A stretch of 64,000 nt of DNA from Microvelia longipes (GCA_018340805.1 JACMZG010001908.1:20299661-20363660); one strand, 5' to 3'; shown: positions 46,769 to 58,500, numbered from the stretch's first letter. Program-made: numbers and translations. The notes: generated from the letters alone by a model not told the origin.

Positions 46769-46800
46769 CACATCACCGGAGCTTGTGCTCAGGTGATGTG
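46769..46800 (+). other. Hairpin in LINE 3' UTR
   Basis: CACATCACC and GGTGATGTG pair, with inner GGAGC-TTGT-GCTCA extending the stem. A 3'-UTR hairpin near the tail could be the RT recognition structure of this LINE. Confidence 0.6.
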
Positions 46801-47021
46801 CTTTAATACTAAAATGCATTATGTAATTCAAACATTACAAATTTTTTAAAAAGTGAAGTTATAAAGATAAAGCTCGAGACAGAGCCTTCGCTCTAGGTGT
46901 AAAGGTACATCTACTGAGGGCTTTGCCAAAATTTAACAAAAATACAATTATTAAATTTTTTGTTCATTTTAGGATACTATGTATACTAATAATATTGTAA
47001 ACTTTTCTTTTTGGTAGAAAT

Positions 47022-47050
47022 AAAAAATTTATTATTATTATTATTATATT
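47022..47050 (+). repeat. LINE 3' tail, (ATT)n
   Basis: AAATAAAAAATT followed by about eight ATT units; the sequence then leaves the element. Confidence 0.6.
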
Positions 47051-47079
47051 ATATAAATGTATAACAATAAGTAGTGTCG

Positions 47080-47345
47080 GCAACTACTCAGGTTATGAAG
47101 CATATACCGGAAACTTAAGTAAGAAATAGATTGACGACCAAGAAAGCTCGCAATTCAAAGAAAACTCGACCACCTTGCAGACAACCGCGCCAGAATGTTT
47201 CAATTAACCAATAACACATACACATAGACAACTTTGCGAAATCCACTTAGGAGGTCTTAAAAACGCCTGAAACGGATAATTTAATAAAAACAATACTTTT
47301 CCTATATACCTACGGTATAAATGAGGAAAAGTAAAAATCCACGCC
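47080..47345. repeat. Family A arm fragment plus small hairpin
   Basis: CAGACAACCGCGCCAGAATG matches the family A arm end. At 47,298-47,333, ACTTTTCC..GGTATA..GAGGAAAAGT forms a hairpin shared with 9,107 and 63,612. Confidence 0.4.
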
Positions 47346-47810
47346 AAAGTATTCGAATTCAGTAAGAAAATGGCTAGAAGAAAATAGTTTAATTAACTAA
47401 TTCAGACTTATTTCTTTATTCATTATTCTTCCCTTCTTAAGTTTTATTATTTTGGTTGACTCTAATTTAATCTGAGTTATGAATTGTAAAACAAATAATG
47501 TAGTGTATAGTAATGTTACAGAACTGATGGCATCTTATGGTGATGAGAACTATGGTATACGTTTTGTAATCTTAGTATACTCTACAGTATTTGCTCTTAC
47601 ACATTTATTATTTGGTCAGAATGCATAACAGTAATTTAAGTCACAATTATTTTCTCTTATGCTTCGATATTAAAAAAAAAATACAATGCATTACGTTGTC
47701 TTAATTTATTTTTAGTCTTTTGTTTATCAATAATATTTAAACATATTGAAACATGTCAAAAGTAACCAGTTGTTGGTACTGTCGTTAAATAATTAGTCCT
47801 TATTTACAGG
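47346..47810. other. No recognised gene; likely intron
   Basis: AT-rich, ending in a pyrimidine-rich TTAGTCCTTATTTACAG acceptor before the exon at 47,811. Confidence 0.4.
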
Positions 47811-48002
47811 TATTTAATAATAAAAGGTTTGTCCCGCTATTTCGAATGTCGAACAATTGGATTTCGTACGGATACAACGGTTCGGTTAACGCGCAACGTA
47901 ATTTTAACGGTTCTGTAAGTTCGATACAACGGAATTCGAATTCGCCTATGACTAGCGATTCTACTCAAAATTACAATAAGAGCGAATATAATCTAGTAGC
48001 AG
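47811..48002 (+). CDS. RALY/hnRNP C-like gene, exon with start codon
   Basis: Acceptor CCTTATTTACAG precedes and donor CAG/GTAATT follows. ATG at 47,846 opens 52 codons plus one base: MSNNWISYGYNG, SVNAQRNFNGSVSSIQRNSN, SPMTSD, YNKSEYNLVA. The composition (Ser/Asn-rich, CG-containing codons) is unlike the AT noise around it. The last base G plus the first two bases of the exon at 55,160 make GAT, which keeps the frame into MKMSKVG. Positions 47,811-47,845 would be 5' UTR. The low-complexity N-terminus has no domain I can name; membership in the same gene is inferred from splice phase and strand. Confidence 0.62.
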
Positions 48003-48249
48003 GTAATTACTACTTCTTCTTTTATTTTAATTATTTAATAATTACTACTTTGAGATAGTAAAGTAACACTAGTGAAGTCAATACTTCAATAAGGAAAATT
48101 TCATCGTCCAAATATTATATTCTGGGTCACTGAAAGACCTCTGTCAAAATATTACACAGTGGATGACAGAAGTCCACGTCCAGGTTTTATTGTAAGATTT
48201 TTTATAATTTCTTTCTTTAATAAATCACATAAAAATAAAAATCCATTGC

Positions 48250-48840
48250 ATCGTTTTTGTTTGAAAATTCATTCCAGCACAGAGGTCCGCAAGCCGGGTG
48301 AATTCTTCTTGAAATATGTGCTTTATTCCTCATTAATTCATTTCTTGCCAAGTTTCCTCTATATGCTTTGTAACCTGAGCAGTAGTGGCACAACGTATTT
48401 ATTTTTTCTGGATTTTTAAAAGACAATGCTAAATTTAAGATGAGTAATTTATTTATCCCATAAATTATACAATGCTCATTCAGCATTTTCGCATTCAGTT
48501 TAAGCTCAGTTTATGCTAATTTTTAGCGCATTTTCTTTATACAATACGGAAAAATTAAACAAGTTGTGACGCTGCTGTTAAGGTTATAAACCATATAGAA
48601 TAGAATAGAATAGAATAGAATAGAATAGAATAGAATAGAATAGAATAGCCATTTATTAGTCAATACAATTAAACATGTTTACATAGTTTTTTTGATTTTT
48701 TACATTTTTAGAGACTAATCAGCCGAAGCTGTGGCAATTATAAACCATATACCGAAAACTTAAGTAATGAGTAAATTCCAATGAAAATTCATTCTGCTTG
48801 CGGATGTCTGCTGCAAAATTATTTCGATGTTATAAACTTA
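48250..48840. repeat. Family A palindrome derivative with (TAGAA)n
   Basis: Left end AGAGGTCCGCAAGCCGGGTG, right end TTGCGGATGTC, with TTTTTAGCGCATTTTC inside; the two halves are imperfect inverses. A clean TAGAA pentanucleotide array (about 11 units) sits at 48,597-48,650, apparently inserted with a short poly-T-rich segment. Confidence 0.55.
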
Positions 48841-48909
48841 TATACAGTAAATATGACGATAAAGTTATCACCGATACCAAGATTCGATCCTGGAAACCCT
48901 GAGTACTTT

Positions 48910-49032
48910 AATATTTTTTGACACTTCAGGGAAATATAAAAAATCAATTCCTCTTACTTTACTCGTGGAGGAATTTAAATATAGTAATGTAAGAGGATGT
49001 TTTTATATTTCCCTGAAGTGTCAAAAAATATT
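48910..49032. repeat. Hairpin with about 45-bp arms
   Basis: AATATTTTTTGACACTTCAG, GGAAATATAAAAA.. CCTCTTAC (48,910-48,957) against its inverse at 48,989-49,032. Spacer about 31 bp. Confidence 0.8.
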
Positions 49033-49949
49033 GATTTAGTAATATGAGAAACATTGAAAACTCTAAAAACACTGAGTACATTAAGTGTTTGTGTGATTTT
49101 TTAAAAATAAAATTGCTAAAAGGTAATTAAGTCAATCAGAAGAGTTAATAGTGTGTGCTATAAGTACTAAAGTTAGGTACTTAATTAAAACTCACACAAA
49201 ATTAAATAAAAAACAAGGCTCTTCAATAATTATATTATTGTGGATTCATCCTTTCTAAACGGCTAACAAGGAGTCTTGATATACGACTCTTTCATTTCAC
49301 ATTTCATGAATATTATTTCGAAATGAAATTGAATATTTTCGTATAAATGTATGAATAATTTATTTGAGAATAAATTTATTATTGATTTAATTGAAGGAAA
49401 TGGAAGGGTTAGGGGAAAGCGACTTCTGATCTAAATCCTTTTATAAGGTTTCCTGAAATCATTTTATGCCTTTAATTCCTTCTCTTTTCTTACTACAATT
49501 TACTGCCAATTTCAAGGTTGACTAGTCTAGTTGAAAATGTGCCAAATTAGGTGTAATCCACTGGAAACTGGTTGGATTAACTTGACATCATAATGTGCCA
49601 CCTTTTTTCCACCCTCTTTCCTTCACCTCATCCCGGCTTTTATATTTTTATAGTCTTTTAAAGTGTTTTTTTTTGTAGGGTTGGTCAAAATTATCTCTTA
49701 AATTTTTTTTTGTTGGAACAATATAATCGGTATTTTTGAATTGATGCATTTTATAAATTTAAGTATACTTACATTTGTAGCAAGAATTTAGGAAACATAG
49801 TGTCTAAGGCTAGTCTTAAATTTAGAGGTTATTAAAAAATAGCTCTTTTCTTATTCGGTAAGCGTGTTCTTATCTAAAGTTTTGAGCTTGATTATTTTCT
49901 TTAAAATAAGTTTAGTTTATATTTTTAATACATGCTTATACTCCAAGAG

Positions 49950-50680
49950 CCGGATATGAAAAAATGTGACTCATTTTGTACTACTTCAAACCAAATTTTT
50001 CTGAAAATATACCTTACATTAGAAAGAAAAAATATTGCGCATGCTCAAAATTTTATAAAATCGCACAAAATTTAGTTTTCTTGAAATAAGTGGTTTCCTG
50101 TGGGTTATGAAAACATGCACAGAACATTTTTTAAAGATGATGAGATATAAAAATGCAATGATGATAAAAAGTTCTATAAAACGAGAGTTCAATCATTAAA
50201 ATCAGATAACTACAAACAAAGTTATGGCTCTTTTAAAAACCAAAAAAAATTAATTAATGCAAAGTCAGTGAATTTCTTTGAAAAAATATCGCCTTTTGTT
50301 TATTCTTTTTGGCTATTTATCAAATGTCATAACTTTAGTTATAGTTATCCGATTTTGACAAAAAAGCACTCTATTTATAAAAATCTTATCATCTTCAAAA
50401 AATGTTCTCTTTATGTTTTGCACACGACCGACAGGGAACCACTTATTGCAAAAAAACTGGAATATGTGCGAATTTCTAATATTTTGAGCGAGCGCATTCA
50501 TATGAAAGGCTGCACTCTGGATAAGCAGACTATGATTTTCCTGAATAATTAAGTTATATTTTAAGAAAAATTTTGATGAAAATACCGGGCAAATTTTGAC
50601 CCCGACATTTATACAAATTGTACCAAATTTGGCGAACTTTTTTCAGGCCTGTAAGTGAAATGAGTATAACATTGAAAATC
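49950..50680. repeat. Large diverged foldback element
   Basis: Arms of about 230 bp (about 49,990-50,240 and 50,290-50,545) are imperfect inverses, for example GCTCAAAATTTTATAAAATCGC against the inverse of GCGAATTTCTAATATTTTGAGC, and ATAAGTGGTTTCCTG against GGAACCACTTATT. Open frames inside on both strands are palindrome by-products. Confidence 0.65.
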
Positions 50681-50699
50681 GAGATGCTAAACTTATCTG

Positions 50700-53600
50700 A
50701 ATTATTTGTTAAATATCTGTTAAAAACTTATGGCGTAATTCTCTACGCCATATAAGAACTGAGGTTTTTTTTGGAAAATTCAAAAAATATACTTCTGCCA
50801 CAGATTAACAAACGCTAATATTAAAATGAAATAAAAATGGCTTAAATTCGCCTACATTTGCTTCGATGAAAGCTAACAATATAATTAACCAAATCTACCT
50901 TTTATAATAAGTAATAATTTTAATAACTTCATTTAAAAAATATATTATTTTCATAACAAAAATATTATAATTATACATCATTTATTAAAGAAGATGTTTA
51001 TTATTTCTCTTCAAAAATTAATTAAAACTCAACTTAAAATAAATAATGTTGTTAATTAAGAGAAAATTAAGTTTCTTAATTTACCTTGGTATAAAAAATT
51101 CAGTCTTAATTTCTCGTATTTGCATCTACTACTATGTTACGTTCGTACCTTTGTTCATTACGACTCCTGAAATTTCTCAGTGACATTTTAATTCTGTTTA
51201 TAAAACCAAGCTCTCTAGCAAGGAAATTCCTACAGAGTTTTCCTAAATTTTCCTCTGAGAATTAACTTAAAAAATAAAAAACCTTAAAGGTTACAAAAGA
51301 GGGTTGTGGGTTAATTTCAAACAGAATGTTACAACTGTATAAATGAAAAAAAAGAAGAAAATATTGTGAAATCTAGTGGAAAATAGTATTTTTTAAAGGA
51401 ATTCTTTTAGGTTTATTCTCTTTGTATTTTTCTTTGAATGTAATGAACCAAATTTAAAAGAACCTTTTATTTCAGTTTGCTGCCGAAAATAAGGCAAAAT
51501 ATTTAGTTTTCTAATGCAATACTTTGTGCATATAATGGAGTAAAATTAGTTATTTATTCAAGAACTCCAACTTGAAGTTTAATTGATTTTAAATTGAAGG
51601 TCTCTGTACAGATACAAGGAAGATTACTATACTTAAAACTGCGAATAAAAATATTTACACAACAAGGGATCAAACCATGATTTCCCACATAAAGCCCAGT
51701 TTCTGCGCAAGATAAAACTGCATTTTTCTCCCCCGATTTTAGTGCAAAGTGAGATAAATTAGTAAGCTCCTGATGCTTGTCGAGGGAGTTGACTTCACTT
51801 TTGTTTCTCGAGGCATAACAGAGGGAAACCCCAGATCGAAAATGCTTTGATCCATGTTGCGTATATTTAATTTTATTTACAACTAGTTAATTAGTTTTCA
51901 ATTGCTGCTAGAGACCATAGCATTTTATTCTTTGAAAATAATTTCCAGTGATTTAGTTTGTCAATAAACGTGTGACCTACCTCACCTATTGTGACCTATA
52001 CCCTTCATTATACAACCTATAATAACCTTTTCTAAAACATCATTTTTAAACAATATTATAAGCTGGTTTGAATCACTACCAATATTATATAACAAAATAT
52101 ACCTAAAAATACCCTTTATTTTGGTTTCACTGTTTTATCCTTCCCATGGTCGACAAAGTGATATTCCCACCCTGCTAGCTACATTCTACAACTATTTTTG
52201 ATACAAGGATAAATTAATTTACTCAATAAGGAACGAAATGAAGTTATTGCACCCAATAGTTTCATTTGGTTTTAGAGAAGTTAACCAAGGGATCTACAAT
52301 GCGAGTCGTATTCAAAGAGTTTTATTTCTTAGATAAAGTGTACGAGTTTAATTCCCGAGGTAAAGTTTAGAGGGTAACTTGACTATTTACTCTCGCGGTG
52401 CCTACGAAACTTTTTTCTTAAGGAGAGATATTTTTTTTATTTGTTTGTCCCTCAAAATTTTCTCAAGTGGCCTTAGTAGTTTTGGTTCTTAGTTGATTCT
52501 TTTTAAAATCATAGTAAATTTGTTAGAACATTTGGTTACTGTAATTGTTGTTTTAATTGGTTTTTTTAAAGGTTTATTTTTAAAAACAGCCTATATTTAG
52601 AGTGATGCAAATTTTTCCATTCATTTGTTATCTTTGAAACAACATTAAGACTGAAAAAAGCTTTAAAATCCCTAAAACACACTCTTATCAGGAATAAATG
52701 AAAATTAAATTTGAAAGATTATTGTACATTTTAATACTTGTGTATTCTTTTTATTGATAATAATGTACTCTAAAGTTCTTAATTAATTAAACAAATTAGT
52801 AAAGATCTAAGTTCTCATAAGACAGTAATCATTTATTTTATATACTTTTCTACTTTAAAATATTGTGTGACATATTTATTTAATATTTGATAAAAATGGT
52901 ATAGCTAAAAAATCCCCAGTTTTTTTTTTAAAAAAAGCTGAAAATGTGTTTTGGTTATTGTTTGATATTATTTTTAAGACTTTAGTTGATTTAAAAGAGT
53001 TAAAATCTCTAGATGTATTTGTTGGGTTTATTTATTTCCCGCCAGAATGTGTTTTGTATTTCGATGATTTGAAAACGAAGTTGTTTCTATGCTTTAAGAA
53101 TTTTAAGCCGTAAAATGATTCTAATAAAAACATTTTTAAGTATTTAAAATAACAAAGTGATGAAAAAATCTACACATTATAGTCGAAATAAGCAATATTT
53201 AGCTATAACATTTTATCCCTAATGTAAACTGTTGGTTTTGTGAGGCGAATGAAAATAGAAATGTTTTATTTTTTCTTAAAGATAAATTTTAATACTTGTT
53301 TTGAAAAACTTTCTTAAACCCAAATTATTGTTTCAAAAATACTAGAAAAGAAAGGACTGAATTATTTAAGTATTACTAATCTATGGGGCTGAATTCCATT
53401 AAAGATTCAAAAGAAATATAAAGCTAATAAAACTTAAGATAATTCTTAAAATTTGCAACATTCAGAATGTGATGGAAAATAAATTTATTTTTTTTTTTTA
53501 TTATTTTTTGTTGTATAGTCCTTTTAGATACTATTTTCTGCTTTTAATTTTATTGGTTATTAGTGGTTAGGTTAATGATGGCCCCCTAAAAGGGCAAAAG

Positions 53601-53830
53601 CATTGTCTTATAATTTATTTTAGCAAATGTGGTAGAATTCTTGTTGGACATAGAAGACTTTAAACTAGAATTAGAAGACAGCTAAAAAGCTGCCAAATAA
53701 AGAACTAAGCTGCAGTGTCTAAATACAAAAATTACACTGGACGCTTCCCAGACCAAATTTTATATATTTCGAGAACTGTGCTAGCTACAGGTGTTGCTGC
53801 ATCTCAAACTAACCATAGGTTTCAGACACA
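50700..53830. other. AT-rich intron-like stretch without recognised feature
   Basis: Over 3 kb with no ORF of note, RNA gene or repeat match. Confidence 0.4.
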
Positions 53831-53839
53831 CTAGACATC

Positions 53840-53945
53840 TATTTTGGGTACAGGGAACCTCGGAACGTTTCCCCGCCATATCAAATTCGTTACGATCATC
53901 CTTATCGCTTCGGACTTTGCTCGTCCTCAGAATATGGCTCTCCTA
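53840..53945 (-). repeat. Family B tail fragment
   Basis: Inverse of the tail at 54,680-54,770: GGTACAGGGAACCTCGGAAC, CCGCCATATCAAATTCGTTA, CTTTGCTCGTCCTCAG. Confidence 0.6.
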
Positions 53946-54147
53946 AATTTTATTGCTTCACATCTTTGTGGTTTCTTCGCTGGTCTTCAGACAGTACGAA
54001 CATCTGTTTTATAGATATGGTAGTGAATACTTTATTCCAGAATTGGACGTACTGAGGTGGAGGGAACGTACCTCCTTTATTTGTAAGCAAACAATGTGGT
54101 AAAACAATGTATTATAATCTTTTCGCATCTCGGAGAAGATCTCTGCA

Positions 54148-54775
54148 TTTTTACTTTTCATTATTATGCCATAGGTATATTTAAAATATTTTTTTTGCAA
54201 AAAATCCAAAACCGGGTTGTCACCTGAATTATCCCTTTAATGTGTCTTTAACACCTCCTATGTGGTTTTTACAAAGTGTGTTTTTTGAACTATTGTTTTT
54301 TACAAAGTGTTGTTTTTACAAAGTGGTTTTTCTGGCAGTATATGTGTGTCTGTTATTACCATATCTAACAGTGTATTTATGCATGAGAATTGATGGAAAA
54401 GTCAATCTTTAGGTCTAGTTGGCTATCCAGAAAATAATATTTATATGACGTCATTAACCTGCAGTAATGACACTAAAAATTTAGATAATTCATAAACTTG
54501 GAAAAATGTGTCGATCGGTTTATGATTAGCACGCATATAGTCATATAGACCAACATATGTACTTGGCTTGTAAATCAACGGGTTTTGTTAGATCACTATT
54601 GTTAAGTAGCATTAAGCAATGTAAGTCCCTGAATGGGTGACTGATTAGAAAAACGGATGCATTACAGTCTTAGGCCGAGTGAAGCGAGTTCGAAGCAGTG
54701 AGGATGAGCTTTGTAAATTTGATATGGCGAGGAAATGTTCTAAGGTACCCACTACCCGAAGGAGTGAAAGGTATA
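54148..54775 (+). repeat. Family B repeat, copy 3, best 5S-like segment
   Basis: The 5S-like part is at 54,590-54,645: TAGATCAC..GTTAAGTAGCATT, then AGTCCCTGAATGGGTGACTG, which keeps the box C core GGGTGAC of 5S genes. The upstream 440 bp share AAACCGGGTTGTCACCTGA and GACGTCATTAACCTGCAGTA with copy 2. The tail has GAGTGAAGCGAG, GAGGATGAGC, TTTGATATGGCGAGGAAA and AAGGTACCCACTACCCGA. Confidence 0.68.
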
Positions 54776-55159
54776 CATGGTATTTATAATAAACATGGTA
54801 TAATGTCAAAACAGGGAGAAGTTAGAAACCCCCCTTTTCATAAAACCCCAATTAACTCTTAACGCAGGCTCATCTTGTACATTGTACATGAGTGGACACA
54901 AAATAAAACCACAAGTGCTACCAAAGAAAAGTTAAACAAAGAAATCATTTTTTAATGTTGTTAGTTTTGTACTAGAACGCTTGCTAGTATTTTTTTCTGT
55001 TACCAGTGTACTTCTTCTATACAGTATTATGCTTGGATTAAATGTTATTTTGTACTTAAATTCTACCATGTAAAACATTTCTGTTGTTTATTCCATCAAG
55101 TTACTTAGATTATATAGGGGAAAGTTTAACGTTGTTGTTTGAATATGTTAAAGGTGCAG

Positions 55160-55306
55160 ATATGAAGATGAGTAAAGTTGGAAATCAAACAAATTCCCAA
55201 GATCCTCAAGCTGTCAATTCCCGTGTCTTTGTAGGCAATCTCAACACGTATTACTGCAACAAAACAGACGTGGAAAGAATGTTTCAACGATATGGTAGAC
55301 TTGCTG
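55160..55306 (+). CDS. RALY-like: RALY/hnRNP C-like gene, exon with RRM N-terminal half
   Basis: The product belongs to the hnRNP C/RALY family, nuclear proteins that bind U-rich pre-mRNA. After acceptor GGTGCAG the exon reads MKMSKVGNQTNSQDPQAVN, SRVFVGNLNTYY, NKTDVERMFQRYGRLAG. VFVGNL is the RNP2 hexamer; D-V-E-x-M-F-x-x-Y-G is the usual first RRM helix and following strand. The exon ends GCTG/GTATGT in phase 1, just before where family members have the RNP1 strand (KGYAFVQF type). I find no RNP1 exon downstream, so it lies beyond the window or was missed. The frame matches the exon at 47,811-48,002. Orthologue naming in insects varies. Confidence 0.87.
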
Positions 55307-56660
55307 GTATGTAATCAATTCTTATGCCTTCCTATATTATACCTTGCTCGTTGGTTTATAACATGGTCTTTGGAAAATCGTGTATCTTGAAGTTTCTATG
55401 GGTTTTATAGAACTATAGAATTACTTAGGTTATCCGCAAGCTCGAGGTTTGCTCATTCAAAGATATAATATTTAAAATTCGTTATTTTAACAATAATACC
55501 TCTGACAAGTTATTATTTTTTACTCTTTTACTATTCTCAACAACTTCTGATTTATGCCAGAATAATAGCATATTATGTTACAAAACAGTGAATAAAGCCT
55601 TTTTACCGTGGTACCTATTTACTGTAGAGCGAAGTGAGACAGTAAAAGGAGCCAAGGTAAGAAAAAGCCTTTCCCAGTCGTGTAGCTTATGTACTTTTTC
55701 GGGCGCATGCGTAATAGTAAACAACTACTTAGATTTGACGAAAAACAGTATAATGTATTGAAGAACTTCAAAACTCTTTATCTGTCGCCAACTATACAAA
55801 ACTACAAAACTGTCGCAGACGATAAAAAATCGCACCTAAAATTTTACCTACTTTCTTGAGGATGTAAAGTGCCTAATTTACAACTGCCAAAAAAAAGTTT
55901 GTAAGATTTTGAGCTTATCGGTTGCTGCCACTACCTGAGGTTGTTCCCGCAGGGTTTATCCCTGATGTACCGCAAGGCTCTAAGCGGGCATTATTATTAT
56001 TGGCAAAATAAAAAAAATTATAAAAAAAAATGTTTTATAATAATTTTTAAGGATTCCTAAAACTGTTATTTCTTACATTAACGATTTTTATTTCAATTCC
56101 AACAAGTTAAACAATGCGGCAAACAGATAATATTCTATTTTAGTTAATTCTATTTTTTCAAGGGTTGAATCTAAGCAAAATTGGGGTAAGAGTTAGACTA
56201 AGGTTAGATAAGCCAGCTGATATTGCTATCTGACTAGACAATCTTAGTTAAAAACTAGACATGACTTAGTACCAGACAAATCTATACAACTAAACCCTCC
56301 TTGTAACTACGTCACTACTACTAACATAGTTGTTTGTGTGGTAGTAGTTGTCGTGTATAACTGCACTATGCAAGCATACTCTAAATTTATTATCTTGTAA
56401 TGAAAACTTGAGTTTTAAACTTTTTAAATTATACTTTCATTCTATATCGTGATGTGTTTTCTATTTTATTTTTACTTACCGACGATGTTAAATGCTAAAA
56501 TGTTTTCTTTGCATAATAATTTACAATATTTATTTTCTTTTCTTTTACTTTTCTATGTATAAAGAGTAAGAGGAAAGTAAAACCTAAAATGAAAATTTGT
56601 TTTTTTTATTAAATGTTTACGTTTTAGCACCTACAGGTCCTATTATTCGTAAAAAGTGGT
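55307..56660 (+). other. Intron sequence after the RRM exon
   Basis: Starts GTATGT. AT-rich; a GC-richer patch near 55,920-55,995 (GGTTGTTCCCGCAGGGTTTA) is not recognised. Confidence 0.45.
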
Positions 56661-56663
56661 GTC

Positions 56664-56893
56664 CTTTTAGCGAATTTCCTTTAAGAATAAAATTCGCTTA
56701 TGGGATAGGTGTCATGGCGGAAGTCAAACCTTGGACTATGACCCAAATCCGTTTCAGAGGTCCCTAATGACGAAAAAATACGTTTCGCGAAACTTCGATA
56801 CGTGCCCTCTCGAAGGTTGACTTTTGTACCAAGTTTGGTTAAAATTAATCCGTTCGAATGATAGTGAAAGTGTCTAGAAATATATTTTACACC

Positions 56894-56936
<43 letters not shown>

Positions 56937-57498
56937 ATATATGTATATATATAAAGTCAGAAATCCATTTTAATTACCGGAACCAAATTTAGGTCAATAA
57001 AAATAAATTTCGAGTGGGGGGTGTCGTTTTCTACGTATTTTTGGGTGCCAAATCAAATAAATTCGTTCCGAAGTCGATACGGCCACTCTAAGTGACCAAA
57101 AAGTCGAAAAAACGTTGGTAAATACCAGAAAACCTAAATTATAATCCCTAAATAACACGTTTCAAGAGGGGAATCGTTTTCCATGTTTCGTTTCGTGTTC
57201 GTTTTCTATGCGTATTTCCGTGCTTAACAAAAATCCTGGTAGGGATGATAATTTTTTACCGGATACGATAATGAACCGGAACCTAAGCAAGAAATGGGTT
57301 GTTAAGCACGGAAACACGTATTAAATGAAATTCGCCCAACAGCGGACCACTGCGTCAGAATTATTTATTTTGTAGTTTTAAACTTATATTATGTAAAAAA
57401 AACGATTAAAAATTGTCGTCCCTACCAGGTTTGTTGGGAAGCACAGAAACCCGCCTCCCAAAGGAAATTCATGCGGACCACCGCTTCAGAATTTTTAG
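56664..57498 (+). repeat. Family A copy, shortened
   Basis: Starts TTTTAGCGAATTTCC, then ATGGGATAGGTGTCATGGCG, ATGACGAAAAAATACG, (TA)n at 56,897-56,952, a 150-bp-type unit (AAATTTCGAGTGGGGGGTGT, AAGTCGATACGGCCACTCTA), and a collapsed palindrome ending CGGACCACCGCTTCAGAATT. Palindrome arms are far shorter than in copies at 12.7 and 62.8 kb. Confidence 0.75.
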
Positions 57499-57499
57499 T

Positions 57500-58297
57500 T
57501 AATTATATTATGAGTACATTATCTTTCTTTTGTTGTACATTTTAAGCACGCAGTTCCAACAATTGTCGTAGATCGTTAATAATAAGAATCCTTTGTGAAC
57601 GACACCCTATACTCGAAAATTATAATTTAGTTCCCTCTAATTTACTACGGTTTTTTCGACATTTTGGTCACTTTGAGTTGTCATATTGACGTTGGACTAG
57701 TTTGATTCAATTTAGCGGTCACCCTTATGGTCACACAAAAATCAGCCCTTCTTATAAAAATCGGCCCTCTCAGGAAAAACGTCTACCCCCTGATAAACCA
57801 TTAAATTGATTTTTAGCAAATCTTTAGAAGAAAATAAAGCTTATTAGATTGTTTGTATGGATGATGCAAAGAGGGGGGAAGGGGACCGATTCCTTTATCC
57901 GAAGACATGTTTAATAAATTTGACCTACTTGTTACCTGGTTTTATTTCCAATAAGCAAGATTCTTTTAAAGGTTCAAATAGAATTCAAGAGGTTAGAGCT
58001 ATAAATCATGAGAATATTTACAATTCTAAGCGTTTTAGCCCTCCTCTGCCCTACCTAATATAGCCTGCCCTACAGACTCCTGTAAGCATCCTTTAAAGCC
58101 CTCTTCGAAAAGGCTCTCAGCGCTAATTTAATTATGCTTTGTATCTTGACTTTGAATCTATTATAAATCATTAAATAATATTTATACTTGGTGTAATATT
58201 AAAATTTTTGTTATTTAATAAATATTAATAATCTCAGTAAGCACGGTGGAATAGTCTACAATAAGAATTTTAATAAAACTATTAAAAAATCTACCAC
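57500..58297. other. No recognised gene
   Basis: Weak family A-like blocks at 57,600-57,790 (GACACCCTATACTCGAAA). The open frame at 57,857-58,063 has no domain. Confidence 0.35.
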
Positions 58298-58340
58298 CGG
58301 AGCCACTAAGTATGTATATTATACATACTGAGTGGCTCCG
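58298..58340. repeat. 43-bp hairpin
   Basis: CGGAGCCACTAAGTATGTAT and ATACATACTGAGTGGCTCCG pair with one mismatch around a 3-base centre. Confidence 0.85.
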
Positions 58341-58500
58341 ATAATTGAATCCTCTTTTCTTATGGCAATAAATTTAGAGCATTTTAAGCTATAAAGGTGG
58401 CATTTATAAGGTGACTGCTTGAGATGTATAAAAAGAAACCCTAAATGTTTAAATTAAATATCAACAGTAGTGCCGATTTTATTTACATTAAAACTTTGTT

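Larger units (their letters stand above)
41872..47050 (+). mobile_element. CR1-group LINE, nearly full length
   Basis: About 5.2 kb: 5' leader (41,872-42,135, with GTCTCGAGACTCGGTACAGA), ORF1 (42,136-43,074), a 457-bp gap, ORF2 (43,532-46,532), and a 3' UTR with a strong hairpin (46,769-46,800) that ends in (ATT)n near 47,022-47,047. ORF1 is intact and ORF2 has three frame breaks, so this copy is relatively young but not autonomous. Both the PHD-type ORF1 and the APE-type endonuclease fit the CR1/Jockey superfamily; the exact clade is open. The 5' boundary is approximate. Confidence 0.85.
48003..55159 (+). other. Probable 7.2-kb intron of the RALY-like gene
   Basis: Bounded by GTAATT and GGTGCAG in matching phase. 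It holds family A pieces, (TAGAA)n, two foldbacks and family B copies. From 50,700 to 53,800 no gene, RNA or repeat match is recognised. Confidence 0.55.

Noticed and set aside
50268..50552. 94-codon open frame and its antisense partner
   Set aside because: Both lie in an arm of the 50 kb foldback, which explains open frames on both strands.
57857..58063. 68-codon plus-strand frame
   Set aside because: No domain or splice sites and no partner; too short to support.
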